From positions 1 through 64,000 of the forward strand of contig JBBIUI010000004.1 of NCBI GenBank assembly GCA_037440385.1: a stretch of DNA of 64,000 nucleotides, read 5' to 3'. The translations under genes were made by a program, and so were the position numbers. This stretch comes from CG2-30-68-42 sp037440385 (GTDB lineage: Bacteria; Pseudomonadota; Gammaproteobacteria; Burkholderiales; Rhodocyclaceae). Below are positions 18,241-26,803 of this stretch, in pieces (position 1 is the first letter of the stretch; each line of letters begins with the position of its first letter). The notes below the pieces were generated by a model that saw only the letters and a list, made by a program, of their open reading frames with translations, did not search any database and was not told the origin of the DNA.

Positions 18241-18864
18241 TCAGGCCGCGCGCACGATCACCAGATGGCGTGCCGCTTCCACGCCGGGAACCGCCAGCGC
18301 GACGACCCGCTCGAGCACGAATCCCTCGGGAAGCCGGGCGATCTCCTCGAACGGATGCACGCCTTTCATGGCGGCGAATGTACCACCGGGCGCGACCAGA
18401 TGCGCGCAGCCGCCGACGAATGCAGCCAGATCCGAGTAGGCGCGCGAGATCACGCAGCCGAAGCGCTCGTCCGGGTGCCAGTGCTCGACGCGTTCGCACA
18501 CCACGCGCACGTTCGCGGCCTGCAGTTCGATCTTCGCCTGGGTCAGGAAGCTCGCCTTCTTGTGGTTCGACTCGACCAGTGCGACGCGCCAGTCGGGACG
18601 GGCCAGCGCCAGCGGAATTCCCGGCAGGCCGGCGCCGCTGCCGACATCGGCCAGCGAGTCCGTGTGCAGCTGCGGCAGCACCGCGAGGCAGTCGAGCAGA
18701 TGATGGCTGACGATCGAAGACGGCTCGCGCAGCGCGGTCAGGTTGTAGACGCGATTCCATTTCGCGAGCAGCGCGGCATAGGCGAGCAGCCGGTCGCGGG
18801 TGTCGGCCGGCAGCGCGATCCCCAATGCCGCCGCGCCGGCATCGAGCTGCCCGGCGGGCGTCAT
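18241..18864 (-). CDS. rsmG: 16S rRNA (guanine-527-N7)-methyltransferase RsmG
   Basis: SAM-dependent methyltransferase (GidB family) modifying G527 of 16S rRNA. It has 207 residues from ATG 18864: N-terminal helix with LLAYAALLAKWNRVYNLTA, then VSHHLLDCLAVLP, SAM motif LADVGSGAGLPGIPLA, and VCERVEHW, VISRAYSDL motifs. It overlaps mnmG by 4 bp, the conserved gidA-gidB arrangement. Confidence 0.95.
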   Translation of the reverse strand: MTPAGQLDAGAAALGIALPADTRDRLLAYAALLAKWNRVYNLTALREPSSIVSHHLLDCLAVLPQLHTDSLADVGSGAGLPGIPLALARPDWRVALVESNHKKASFLTQAKIELQAANVRVVCERVEHWHPDERFGCVISRAYSDLAAFVGGCAHLVAPGGTFAAMKGVHPFEEIARLPEGFVLERVVALAVPGVEAARHLVIVRAA

Positions 18865-20816
18865 GCGCGGCGGCGCCGGTCGGGCGCATCGGGACCGGCC
18901 GGTGCCGTATGCGCGCTGCGCTCCCGTTCCAGTCTCGAGCGCCGCAGATGGACCAGCAGCAGCGACAGCGCGGCCGGGGTCACTCCCTGGATGCGCGAAG
19001 CCTGGCCGAGCGTCTGCGGCCGGTGCGCCTCGAGCTGCTGGCGGACCTCGATCGACAGGCCGCGCACCTGCGCATAGTCGAGACCGGGCGGCAGCGCGAG
19101 GGTCTCCATGCCGCGCATGCGCTCGACCTCCTGGGCCTGCCGGTCGATGTAGCCGTGATACCTGGCCTCGATCTCGATCTGCTCGATCAGCGCCGGGTCC
19201 GTGACGCCCGTTCCGGCGCCCGGCAGGCACATGACTTGTGCATAGCGCACGCCGGGCCGGCGCAGCAGCTGCGCGAGCGTCGATCCCTTGCCCGCATCGC
19301 GGGTCTCGCCGCCGGCGGCGCCGTGGGCATCCGTACCGGGCGCTTCCAGCAGCCGCGGATCCACCCAGGTCGAGGCGAGCCGCGCGCGCTCGGCCTCGAG
19401 CGCGTCGCGCTTGCGGCAGAACGCGTCCCAGCGCGCATCGCCGACGAGGCCCAGCCGGCGGCCCTGCTCGGTGAGCCGCAGGTCGGCGTTGTCCTCGCGC
19501 AGGCTCAGCCGGTATTCGGCTCGGCTCGTGAACATCCGGTAGGGTTCCGAGACCCCGCGCGTGATCAGATCGTCGACGAGCACGCCGAGGTAGGCCTGGT
19601 CGCGGCGCGGGCACCACGGCGGCTCGCCGCGCACCGCGAGCGCCGCATTGAGTCCGGCGAGCAGGCCCTGTGCCGCCGCTTCCTCGTAGCCGGTGGTGCC
19701 GTTGATCTGCCCGGCGAAATACAGGCCGCGGATCGCCTTCGTCTCCAGCGACGAGGACAGCGCGCGCGGATCGAAGTAGTCGTATTCGATCGCGTAACCG
19801 GGGCGCACGATGTGGGCGCGCTCGAGGCCACGGATCGAGTGCACCAGGGCGAGCTGCACGTCGAAGGGCAGGCTGGTCGAGATGCCATTGGGGTAGATCT
19901 CGCGCGTCGCGAGCCCTTCGGGCTCGAGGAAGACCTGATGGCTCGCCTTGCCGGCGAAGCGGTGGATCTTGTCCTCGATCGACGGGCAGTAGCGCGGCCC
20001 GACGCCTTCGATGATGCCGGTGTACATCGGCGAGCGGTCGAGCGCGCCGCGGATGATGTCGTGGGTGCGCGCGTTGGTATGCGTGATCCAGCACGGCAGT
20101 TGCCGCGGATGCTGGCCGGCATGGCCGAGGAACGAGAACACCGGTACCGGCTCGTCGCCGGGCTGCTGCACCAGCACGGAGAAGTCGATGCTGCGCGCAT
20201 CCAGGCGCGGCGGCGTTCCGGTCTTCAGCCGCCCCGCGGGCAGCTTCAGCTCGCGCAGCCGCGCGGCCAGGCCCGCCGCGGGCGGCTCGCCCATCCGGCC
20301 GGCCGCGAAATGCTCGAGGCCGACGTGGATCAGGCCGGCGAGGAAGGTACCCGCGGTGAGCACGACCGCGGCGGCCTCGAAGCGCACGCCGATCCGCGTG
20401 ACGACGCCGCACACGCGATCGCCCGACAGCACCAGGTCTTCGGCCGCCTGCTGGAACAGCGTCAGCCCGGGCTGGCTCTCCAGGCGCGTGCGGATCGCCT
20501 GACGGTACAGCGCACGGTCGGCCTGCGCGCGCGTCGCACGCACCGCCGCGCCCTTGCTCGAATTGAGGATCCGGAACTGGATGCCGGCCTCGTCGGTCGC
20601 CTCCGCCATCGCGCCGCCGAGTGCATCGATCTCCTTGACCAGATGCCCCTTGCCGATGCCGCCGATCGACGGGTTGCACGACATCTGACCCAGCGTCTCG
20701 ATGTTGTGCGTGAGCAGCAGCGTGCGGCAGCCGGCCCGGGCGGCGGCCAGCGCGGCCTCGGTTCCGGCGTGGCCGCCGCCGACGACGATCACATCGAAGC
20801 GCGTGTCGCCGCTCAT
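18861..20816 (-). CDS. mnmG: tRNA uridine-5-carboxymethylaminomethyl modification enzyme MnmG
   Basis: FAD-dependent partner of MnmE in modifying U34 of tRNAs. From ATG 20816 it has 651 residues: FAD motif VVGGGHAGTEAALAAARAG, LLLTHNIETLGQMSCNPSIGGIGKGHLVKEIDALGG, and family signatures GPRYCPSIEDKIHRF and GLYFAGQINGTTGYEEAAAQG. The C-terminal helical domain binds MnmE. An upstream in-frame extension is rejected because the FAD motif must be near the N-terminus. It is 19 bp after lipA. Confidence 0.97.
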   Translation of the reverse strand: MSGDTRFDVIVVGGGHAGTEAALAAARAGCRTLLLTHNIETLGQMSCNPSIGGIGKGHLVKEIDALGGAMAEATDEAGIQFRILNSSKGAAVRATRAQADRALYRQAIRTRLESQPGLTLFQQAAEDLVLSGDRVCGVVTRIGVRFEAAAVVLTAGTFLAGLIHVGLEHFAAGRMGEPPAAGLAARLRELKLPAGRLKTGTPPRLDARSIDFSVLVQQPGDEPVPVFSFLGHAGQHPRQLPCWITHTNARTHDIIRGALDRSPMYTGIIEGVGPRYCPSIEDKIHRFAGKASHQVFLEPEGLATREIYPNGISTSLPFDVQLALVHSIRGLERAHIVRPGYAIEYDYFDPRALSSSLETKAIRGLYFAGQINGTTGYEEAAAQGLLAGLNAALAVRGEPPWCPRRDQAYLGVLVDDLITRGVSEPYRMFTSRAEYRLSLREDNADLRLTEQGRRLGLVGDARWDAFCRKRDALEAERARLASTWVDPRLLEAPGTDAHGAAGGETRDAGKGSTLAQLLRRPGVRYAQVMCLPGAGTGVTDPALIEQIEIEARYHGYIDRQAQEVERMRGMETLALPPGLDYAQVRGLSIEVRQQLEAHRPQTLGQASRIQGVTPAALSLLLVHLRRSRLERERSAHTAPAGPDAPDRRRRA

Positions 20817-20835
20817 GCCGGCATCATCAGCGCGT

Positions 20836-21777
20836 TCATGCGCCGGCCCCCGCGGCTGCGGCCTGGGTCTCGGCGTGATAGCTCGAACGCACCAGCGGCG
20901 CACAGGCGGCGTGCGCGAATCCAAGCCGCTTCGCCAGTTGCTCGAATCGCCCGAACGCCTCCGGCGGCACGTAGCGCGCCACCGGCAGGTGCGCGGCCGA
21001 GGGCCGCAGGTACTGCCCGAGCGTGAGCCGCGTCACGCCGTGCTCGCGCAAATCGCGCAGCACCTCGACGATCTCCTCGTCGCGCTCGCCCAGCCCGAGC
21101 ATCAGGCCCGACTTGGTCGGCACCTGCGGATGACGCCTGCCGAATTCGCGCAGCAGCTCGAGCGAATGCGCGTAGTCTGCGCCGGGCCGCACCTGCCGAT
21201 ACAGCCGCGGCACCGTTTCCAGGTTGTGGTTGAACACGTCGGGCAGCGCGCCCGCGAGCGCATCGAGCGCCGCGTCGAGACGGCCGCGGAAATCCGGCAC
21301 CAGCACCTCGATCGAGATCTCCGGGTTCGCGCGTCGCAGCGCACGAATGCAATCGGCGAAGTGCGCGGCGCCGCCCTCGCGCAGATCGTCGCGGTCGACG
21401 CTGGTGATCACCACATAGCGCAGCTTCAGGCTCGCGACCGTGCGGGCGAGCCGCTGCGGCTCGTTCGCATCGGGCGGTGCGGGCCGGCCGTGGGCGACGT
21501 CGCAGAACGGGCAGCGGCGCGTGCACAGGTCACCGAGGATCATGAAGGTCGCCGTGCCGTTGCCGAAGCACTCGCCGATGTTCGGGCAGCTGGCTTCCTC
21601 GCACACCGTGTGCAGGTCGCCGCTGCGCAGCATGCGCCGGAGCTCGTCGAAACGCCCGCCGGGCGCGCCGAGCTTCACGCGGATCCACTCGGGCTTGCGC
21701 AACGGCGCGGCCGCAACCACCTTGACCGGGATGCGCGCGGTCTTGTCCGCACCCTTCTGCCTCGATCGATCGTCCAT
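20836..21777 (-). CDS. lipA: Lipoyl synthase LipA
   Basis: Radical-SAM enzyme inserting two sulfurs into protein-bound octanoyl groups. The 313-residue protein from ATG 21777 carries the auxiliary-cluster cysteines 59, 64 and 70 (CEEASCPNIGEC) and the radical-SAM cysteines 85, 89 and 92 (CTRRCPFC). It lies 14 bp after lipB, so both lipoylation genes are co-transcribed. Confidence 0.97.
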   Translation of the reverse strand: MDDRSRQKGADKTARIPVKVVAAAPLRKPEWIRVKLGAPGGRFDELRRMLRSGDLHTVCEEASCPNIGECFGNGTATFMILGDLCTRRCPFCDVAHGRPAPPDANEPQRLARTVASLKLRYVVITSVDRDDLREGGAAHFADCIRALRRANPEISIEVLVPDFRGRLDAALDALAGALPDVFNHNLETVPRLYRQVRPGADYAHSLELLREFGRRHPQVPTKSGLMLGLGERDEEIVEVLRDLREHGVTRLTLGQYLRPSAAHLPVARYVPPEAFGRFEQLAKRLGFAHAACAPLVRSSYHAETQAAAAGAGA

Positions 21778-21791
21778 CGCCCGGGCCTCGT

Positions 21792-22400
21792 TTATCGGAG
21801 CTGTCGCTGCAGCGCCTGCACGAGCGCCTCGCCGATTTCGGCGAGGCTGCCGCGCACCCCGAGATCGCGAAGCTGCGTCACCGCGAGCCCCGGATAGCCG
21901 CACGGATCGATCGCCGCGAACGGCGCCAGATCCATATCTGCGTTCAGCGCGAGCCCATGGTAGCAGCAGCCGCGGCGGATCCGCAGGCCGAGCGCCGCGA
22001 TCTTCGCCTCGCCGACATACACGCCGGGCGCCCGCTCGCGCCGCGTGCCCTCGATGCCGTAGCCTGCGAGCAGCGCGATGACCGCGTTCTCGATCCGGCG
22101 CACCAGTTCGCGCACGCCCAGTCCGCGCCGCGCGAGATCCAGCAGCAGGTAGGCGACGAGCTGTCCGGGACCGTGATAGGTGATCTGTCCGCCCCGGTCG
22201 ATGCGCACCAGCGCAATGCCGGTCTCACGCAGCAGATGGCGCGCATCGCCGCCCATGCCCAGCGTGAACACCGGCGGATGCTCGAGCAGCCAGATCTCGT
22301 CGGGCGTGGCGCGATCGCGCTTCGCCGTGTACTCGCGCATCGCGCGCCAGGTCGGTTCGTAGTCCGCCAGGCCGAGCCGGCGCACCTGTAGCGCGGCCAT
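21792..22400 (-). CDS. lipB: Octanoyltransferase LipB
   Basis: Transfers octanoyl from acyl carrier protein to lipoyl domains. It has 202 residues with GGQITYHGPGQLV and the catalytic pair Lys133 (GEAKIAALG) and Cys167 (IDPCGYPG), close to E. coli Lys135 and Cys169. It follows the DUF493 gene by 6 bp. Confidence 0.96.
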   Translation of the reverse strand: MAALQVRRLGLADYEPTWRAMREYTAKRDRATPDEIWLLEHPPVFTLGMGGDARHLLRETGIALVRIDRGGQITYHGPGQLVAYLLLDLARRGLGVRELVRRIENAVIALLAGYGIEGTRRERAPGVYVGEAKIAALGLRIRRGCCYHGLALNADMDLAPFAAIDPCGYPGLAVTQLRDLGVRGSLAEIGEALVQALQRQLR

Positions 22401-22406
22401 CGCGGC

Positions 22407-22682
22407 TCACAACACCGTCGCGACCGCGGGATGCGCGCACAGCTCGCGGTACAGCGCATCGAGCTGCTCGCGGGAGCGGGCGGCGATCGTGCAGGTCAGC
22501 GACAGGTAGTTGCCGTGGCGCGAGGCGCGCATCTGCATGCCCGCCGGCTCGAAGTCCGGCGCATGGCGCAGCACGATCGCGAGCACCTGCCGTGCGAACC
22601 CCTCCTCGCTGCGTCCCATGACCTTGATCGGGAACGCGCACGGGAATTCGAGCGCGCCGGCGCCCGTCTCATCTGTCCCCAC
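22407..22682 (-). CDS. DUF493 (YbeD-like) protein
   Basis: Small 91-residue protein of the YbeD/DUF493 family (FPCAFPIKVMGRSEEGFARQVLAIVLRHAPDF, SRHGNYLSLTCTIAARSREQLDALYREL), an ACT-like ferredoxin fold often encoded next to lipB. Its role is unproven; the conserved neighbourhood suggests a lipoate or PLP-enzyme link. The start is GTG at 22682, overlapping dat by 14 bp. Confidence 0.88.
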   Translation of the reverse strand: MGTDETGAGALEFPCAFPIKVMGRSEEGFARQVLAIVLRHAPDFEPAGMQMRASRHGNYLSLTCTIAARSREQLDALYRELCAHPAVATVL

Positions 22683-23538
22683 GGCCGCGTCTCATGACAT
22701 CGTTCTTGTACGCCTGATACCAGGCATACATCGACGCGAACGCCGCGCCCGGGCGCCCGCTGCCCACCGCACGGCCATCGAGCGTCGTGACCGCCAGCAC
22801 TTCCTTGGTCGAGGACGTGATCCAGATCTCGTCCGCCCGGCGCACCTCGGATTCGAGGATCTCGCGCACCTCGTGCGGCAGGCCGTGGTCCGCCGCCAGC
22901 TCCAGCACGACGTCATAGGTGATTCCCGACAGCATCAGATGGCTGCGCGGGGGCGCGAGCAGGATCCCGTCGCGCACGATGAACACGTTGGACGCGGCGC
23001 CCTCGGTCAGGAAGCCGTCGCGAAACAGCACGGTCTCGGCGCAGCCCGCATCGACCGCGAGCTGGCGCAGCAGGCAGTTGCCTAGCAGCGACACGGTCTT
23101 CAGGTCGCAGCGCAGCCAGCGAAAGTCCGCCGCGCTGACGGCACCCACGCCGTGTTCGATCTGATCGCGCGGCGGCGTGTGCAGCGGCTCCGACATCACG
23201 AAGACCGTAGGCGGCACGCCCGCCGGAAACGCGTGGTTGCGCCTGGCCAGATCCGCGCCGCGGCTCACCTGCAGATACACCGACTGATCCTCCGGCGCGT
23301 TGCGCGCGATGACCTCGCTGATCAGTTCCGTCCATTGCGCCTCGCTCAGCGGATTGGGCAGCCGGATCGCATCGAGCGTGCGCTGCAGCCGGCTCAGGTG
23401 CTCGGCGATCCGGAACGCCCGGCGCGAGTACACCGGCACCACTTCGTAGGCGCCATCACCGAACAGGAAGCCGCGATCCATCGCCGGCACGCGCGCCTCG
23501 TCGCGCGGCAGGAACTCGCCATTCAGATAGGCAGTCAT
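22669..23538 (-). CDS. dat: D-amino-acid aminotransferase (class IV, PLP)
   Basis: PLP enzyme interconverting D-alanine/D-glutamate with their keto acids. It has 289 residues with a fold-type IV pattern: MDRGFLFGDGAYEVVPVYSRRAFRIAEHLSRL, PLP Lys147 in DLKTVSLLGNCLLRQLA, and LTEGAASNVFIVRDG. The ATG at 23538 has AAAGGA 9 nt upstream; an ATG at 23556 would overlap dacA. Placed after dacA, it fits peptidoglycan D-amino-acid metabolism. Branched-chain or ADC-lyase relatives exist in class IV, but the Lys motif favours the D-specific group. Confidence 0.87.
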   Translation of the reverse strand: MTAYLNGEFLPRDEARVPAMDRGFLFGDGAYEVVPVYSRRAFRIAEHLSRLQRTLDAIRLPNPLSEAQWTELISEVIARNAPEDQSVYLQVSRGADLARRNHAFPAGVPPTVFVMSEPLHTPPRDQIEHGVGAVSAADFRWLRCDLKTVSLLGNCLLRQLAVDAGCAETVLFRDGFLTEGAASNVFIVRDGILLAPPRSHLMLSGITYDVVLELAADHGLPHEVREILESEVRRADEIWITSSTKEVLAVTTLDGRAVGSGRPGAAFASMYAWYQAYKNDVMRRGRGDR

Positions 23539-23552
23539 GACGTTTCGTCCTT

Positions 23553-24677
23553 TCATTCGAACCACAACCGGATCGTGTCCCACATCCGGCCGAACCAGCC
23601 CGCGACCGGCACCGCGTCGAGCGCCACCACCGGGTACTCGCCGATGCTCCGGCCCTCGAACGTGAGCCTCATCGTGCCGACCCGCTGGCCGGGCGCGACG
23701 GGCGCGACGAGCGGCTGGCGCGAGGCGAACTCCGCCTTCAGTCGCGCCGCCTGGCCTTTCGGCAGCGACAGCACGAAATCGTGCTGGAAGCCGGCCCGCA
23801 GCGCCGGTTGCGCACCCTTCCACACGCGCATCGTCGATACGGTCTGGCCGGCCTTGTACAGTACGACGGTATCATAGAACTGGAAGCCGAAATTGAGCAG
23901 CTTCAGCGATTCCTGCACGCGGATCTGATCCGAGGCCGTTCCCATCACCACCGAGATCAGCCGGCGCGATCCCCGCTTCGCGGACGCGACCAGGCAGTAG
24001 CCGGCCGCATCGGTGTGCCCGGTCTTGACGCCATCGACGCTCGCATCGAGCCACAGCAGCCGGTTGCGGTTCGCCTGGCGGATGCCGTTGTAGGTGTATT
24101 CCTTCTGCGCGTGCAGCGCATAGTCCGCCGGAAAGTCCCGAATGAGCGCCGCAGAGAGCGTCGCCATGTCGCGCGCGGTCGTGTAATGCTGCGGATCGGG
24201 CAGGCCGGTCGCGTTGGCGAAGTGCGTGCCCTTCAGGCCGAGCCGCTGCGCCTCGACGTTCATCCGCTGCGCGAAAACGTCCTCCGATCCCGCGATCGCC
24301 TCGGCCAGTGCGATGCTTGCGTCATTGCCCGACTGGACGATCATGCCGCGCAGCAGCTGCTCGACGCTGACCGGCTTTCCGGGCTCGATGAACATGCGCG
24401 AGCCGCTCGCCTTCCACGCCCGCTGCGAAACGCTGACCGTCTGCTGCAGGCTCAGCGTCTTCTGTCCGAGCGCGGCGAACGCCACGTATGCGGTCATGAT
24501 CTTGGTCAGCGAGGCGGGCTCGACCCGCTCGTCCGGGTTGGCCGCGGCGAGCACCTGGCCCGAGCCCGGGTCGAACAGCACCCACGACTTCGCCGCCAGC
24601 GCGGGCGGCTGGGGCGCGAACTCGGCCTGGGAAAGCGCGGCGAAGGCGAACGCCGCCAAAAACAGCAGAAACCGCAT
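23553..24677 (-). CDS. dacA: D-alanyl-D-alanine carboxypeptidase (PBP5/6 family)
   Basis: Periplasmic DD-carboxypeptidase trimming the stem pentapeptide. The 374-residue protein has a signal peptide (MRFLLFLAAFAFAALSQA), the S11 serine motif SLTK at 56-59, SGND (about 116), KTG (KTGHTDAAGYC) and a C-terminal amphipathic membrane anchor (WFGRMWDTIRLWFE). It is 48 bp after rlpA and 14 bp before dat. Confidence 0.95.
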   Translation of the reverse strand: MRFLLFLAAFAFAALSQAEFAPQPPALAAKSWVLFDPGSGQVLAAANPDERVEPASLTKIMTAYVAFAALGQKTLSLQQTVSVSQRAWKASGSRMFIEPGKPVSVEQLLRGMIVQSGNDASIALAEAIAGSEDVFAQRMNVEAQRLGLKGTHFANATGLPDPQHYTTARDMATLSAALIRDFPADYALHAQKEYTYNGIRQANRNRLLWLDASVDGVKTGHTDAAGYCLVASAKRGSRRLISVVMGTASDQIRVQESLKLLNFGFQFYDTVVLYKAGQTVSTMRVWKGAQPALRAGFQHDFVLSLPKGQAARLKAEFASRQPLVAPVAPGQRVGTMRLTFEGRSIGEYPVVALDAVPVAGWFGRMWDTIRLWFE

Positions 24678-24725
24678 GGGACCGACCTGCGAAAAGCCGC
24701 GATTGTATCGCAGGCGGCGCCCGTC

Positions 24726-25637
24726 TCAGCGCACCAGCGCGAAAGGCCTCACGCCCAATGCCTGACCGATGCGCTCGGCGGCACGCGCCGCTTCTCCGGG
24801 ATCGGCATACGGACCGAGATGCACGCGATACATTCCCTCGCCCGGCTGCACCCGCAGCCGCTCGCCGAGCCCGGCGAGCGCCGCGAGTTCGCGTTCATAG
24901 CGGCTGCGGAAACTCTCGGCGTTTTCCCGGCTCGAAAACGCGCCGAGCTGCAGAAACACTGCCCGCGCGCCGATCTGTGCCGGCAGCGACTGCGCGTCCC
25001 GGTCGAGGCGCTCGACGAGTTGCGCGATCGGATCGGCGTCCGGCACGATCGCCGCCGCGCCTTCGGGCACGACGGCCTCGACCTCGACGCGCGCGGAGCC
25101 CTGCTGCGCGTAGCCCAGCCGGTAGGCCGCCGCGAACGACAGGTCGATCAGCCGATCGGCGAGAAACGGCCCGCGGTCGTTGATGCGCACCACGACGGAC
25201 CTGCCGTCGTCCAGGCGGGTGACGCGCGCGTAGCTCGGGATGGGCAGCGTCGGATGCGCAGCCGTCATCGCGTACATGTCGTACGGCTCGCTGCTCGAGG
25301 TCGGCTGCCCGTGGAATTTCCGGCCGTACCAGCTCGCGATGCCGCGTGCCTTGTACGGGCCCAGCGCGCGTCGCGGCACGTACTGCCGGCCGAACACCGA
25401 ATAGGGGTTGTTGGCGTAGCGGTGCAGCGGCTCGATCCTCGGGCGTGCGTCGGCGATCGCGTCGAGACCCTCCGGGGGATTCTCGCCCGGCCCGTCGTCC
25501 TGGTAATACGCGCCTGCGCGCGGCGGCGCGGAAGGCGACTGCGGCGCGCCCGGCACGGGCTCGCGCACGCCCGGAGCGAGCGCGCAGCCCGCGAGCAGCG
25601 CCGCGGCGATCCATGCGATGCGCGGCGCGCGAGTCAT
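24726..25637 (-). CDS. rlpA: Septal ring lytic transglycosylase RlpA
   Basis: Outer-membrane lipoprotein that cleaves denuded glycan strands. The 303-residue product has a lipobox (ALLAGC, lipidated Cys18), a double-psi beta-barrel (ARGIASWYGRKFHGQPTSSSE, YDMYAMTAAHPTLPIPS, VRINDRGPF) with the catalytic Asp, and a C-terminal SPOR domain (about 225-303) for septal glycan binding. Start ATG 25637 overlaps rodA by 4 bp. The same frame remains open far upstream, antisense-free but inside rodA and mrdA, and is not coding. Confidence 0.93.
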   Translation of the reverse strand: MTRAPRIAWIAAALLAGCALAPGVREPVPGAPQSPSAPPRAGAYYQDDGPGENPPEGLDAIADARPRIEPLHRYANNPYSVFGRQYVPRRALGPYKARGIASWYGRKFHGQPTSSSEPYDMYAMTAAHPTLPIPSYARVTRLDDGRSVVVRINDRGPFLADRLIDLSFAAAYRLGYAQQGSARVEVEAVVPEGAAAIVPDADPIAQLVERLDRDAQSLPAQIGARAVFLQLGAFSSRENAESFRSRYERELAALAGLGERLRVQPGEGMYRVHLGPYADPGEAARAAERIGQALGVRPFALVR

Positions 25638-26803
25638 TTCTGGACCAGCATCCGGTGTTTGCGGATGCTCATCAGCATGCCCACGCCGAGAAACAAGGTC
25701 ACCATCGCGCTGCCGCCATAGCTCACGAAGGGCAACGGCACGCCGACCACCGGCAGGATGCCCGAGACCATGCCCATATTGACGAACGCATACGTAAAAT
25801 AGGTCAAGGCGAGGCTGCCCGCAAGCAGGCGCGCGAACGGCGTCGGCGCGCTCGCGGCGATCATCAGCCCGCGCCCGACCAGAGCGCCGACCAGCGCGAG
25901 CAGCAGCGCGGCGCCGGCGAGCCCGAATTCCTCCGCCGCCACGGCGAAGATGAAGTCGGTGTGGCGCTCTGGCAGGAATTCGAGGTGAGCCTGCGTGCCC
26001 TTCATCCAGCCCTTGCCGGTCAGTCCGCCGGAGCCCACTGCGATCGTCGACTGGATCGTGTGGAAACCCTTGCCGAGCGGGTCCGAGCTCGGGTCGAGCA
26101 GCGTGCAGATGCGATGCTTCTGATATTCGCGCAGGCCCGGCCAGGCCACGTCGGGCTCGCAGATCGCATCGCCGAAGGCGACCAGCAGCGCGATCCCGAT
26201 TGCCGCCGCCGCGAGCACCGGCACGACCAGCTTCCAGCTCAGTCCCGCGAGGAAGATCGCGAACAGCCCGGCGGCGAGCACGATCACCGCGGTGCCCAAA
26301 TCCGGCTGTTTGGCGATCAGGCCGACCGGCAGCAGCAACAGCGCCGCGGCCAGCGCGAAGTCGTACCAGCGCAGCATCGCTTCGCGCCTGTGGAAATACC
26401 ACGCCAGCATCAGCGGCATCGCGATCTTCATGATCTCCGAGGGCTGGACGCGCATCACGCCGAGGTTGAGCCATCGCCGGGCGCCCTTCGACACGTCGCC
26501 GGCCACCGCCACCGCCACCAGCAGCGCCAGCCCGAAAAGATAGACCGGGGGCGCGAGCCGCATCAGCGTCTGCGGCGGGATCTGCGCGGCGACGCGCATC
26601 ACCACGAGCGCCGTCGCGAGATTGGCCGCCTGGCTCAACAGCCGACCCGGATTGTCGGCCGAGGCGCTCGCGAGCACCAGCATGCCGCAGCCCGCCAGGG
26701 CGCCCACGATCGCCATCAGCGCCGGATCGATGGGTGCGACCAGGCCGGCCCACAGCACCCGCGGGTGCCGCGCGAGCGCGGAGAATGCGCCGGCGAGGGC
26801 CAT
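25634..26803 (-). CDS. rodA: Rod-shape SEDS glycosyltransferase RodA
   Basis: Integral membrane peptidoglycan polymerase of the elongasome. It has 389 residues and about ten membrane helices; SEDS motifs include LRWYDFALAAALLLLPVGLIAKQPDLGTA, FHTIQSTIAVGSGGLTGKGW, EFLPERHTDFIFAVAAEEFGL and GVPLPFVSYGGSAMV. Its start overlaps the mrdA stop by one base. Confidence 0.96.
   Translation of the reverse strand: MALAGAFSALARHPRVLWAGLVAPIDPALMAIVGALAGCGMLVLASASADNPGRLLSQAANLATALVVMRVAAQIPPQTLMRLAPPVYLFGLALLVAVAVAGDVSKGARRWLNLGVMRVQPSEIMKIAMPLMLAWYFHRREAMLRWYDFALAAALLLLPVGLIAKQPDLGTAVIVLAAGLFAIFLAGLSWKLVVPVLAAAAIGIALLVAFGDAICEPDVAWPGLREYQKHRICTLLDPSSDPLGKGFHTIQSTIAVGSGGLTGKGWMKGTQAHLEFLPERHTDFIFAVAAEEFGLAGAALLLALVGALVGRGLMIAASAPTPFARLLAGSLALTYFTYAFVNMGMVSGILPVVGVPLPFVSYGGSAMVTLFLGVGMLMSIRKHRMLVQK

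Noticed and set aside
16500..18300. parS site near parAB
   Set aside because: I found no sequence resembling the conserved parS palindrome in or around parA and parB.
18241..20679. Long upstream extension of the rsmG frame across mnmG
   Set aside because: Only the last 207 codons resemble RsmG; the remainder is the wrong frame of mnmG.
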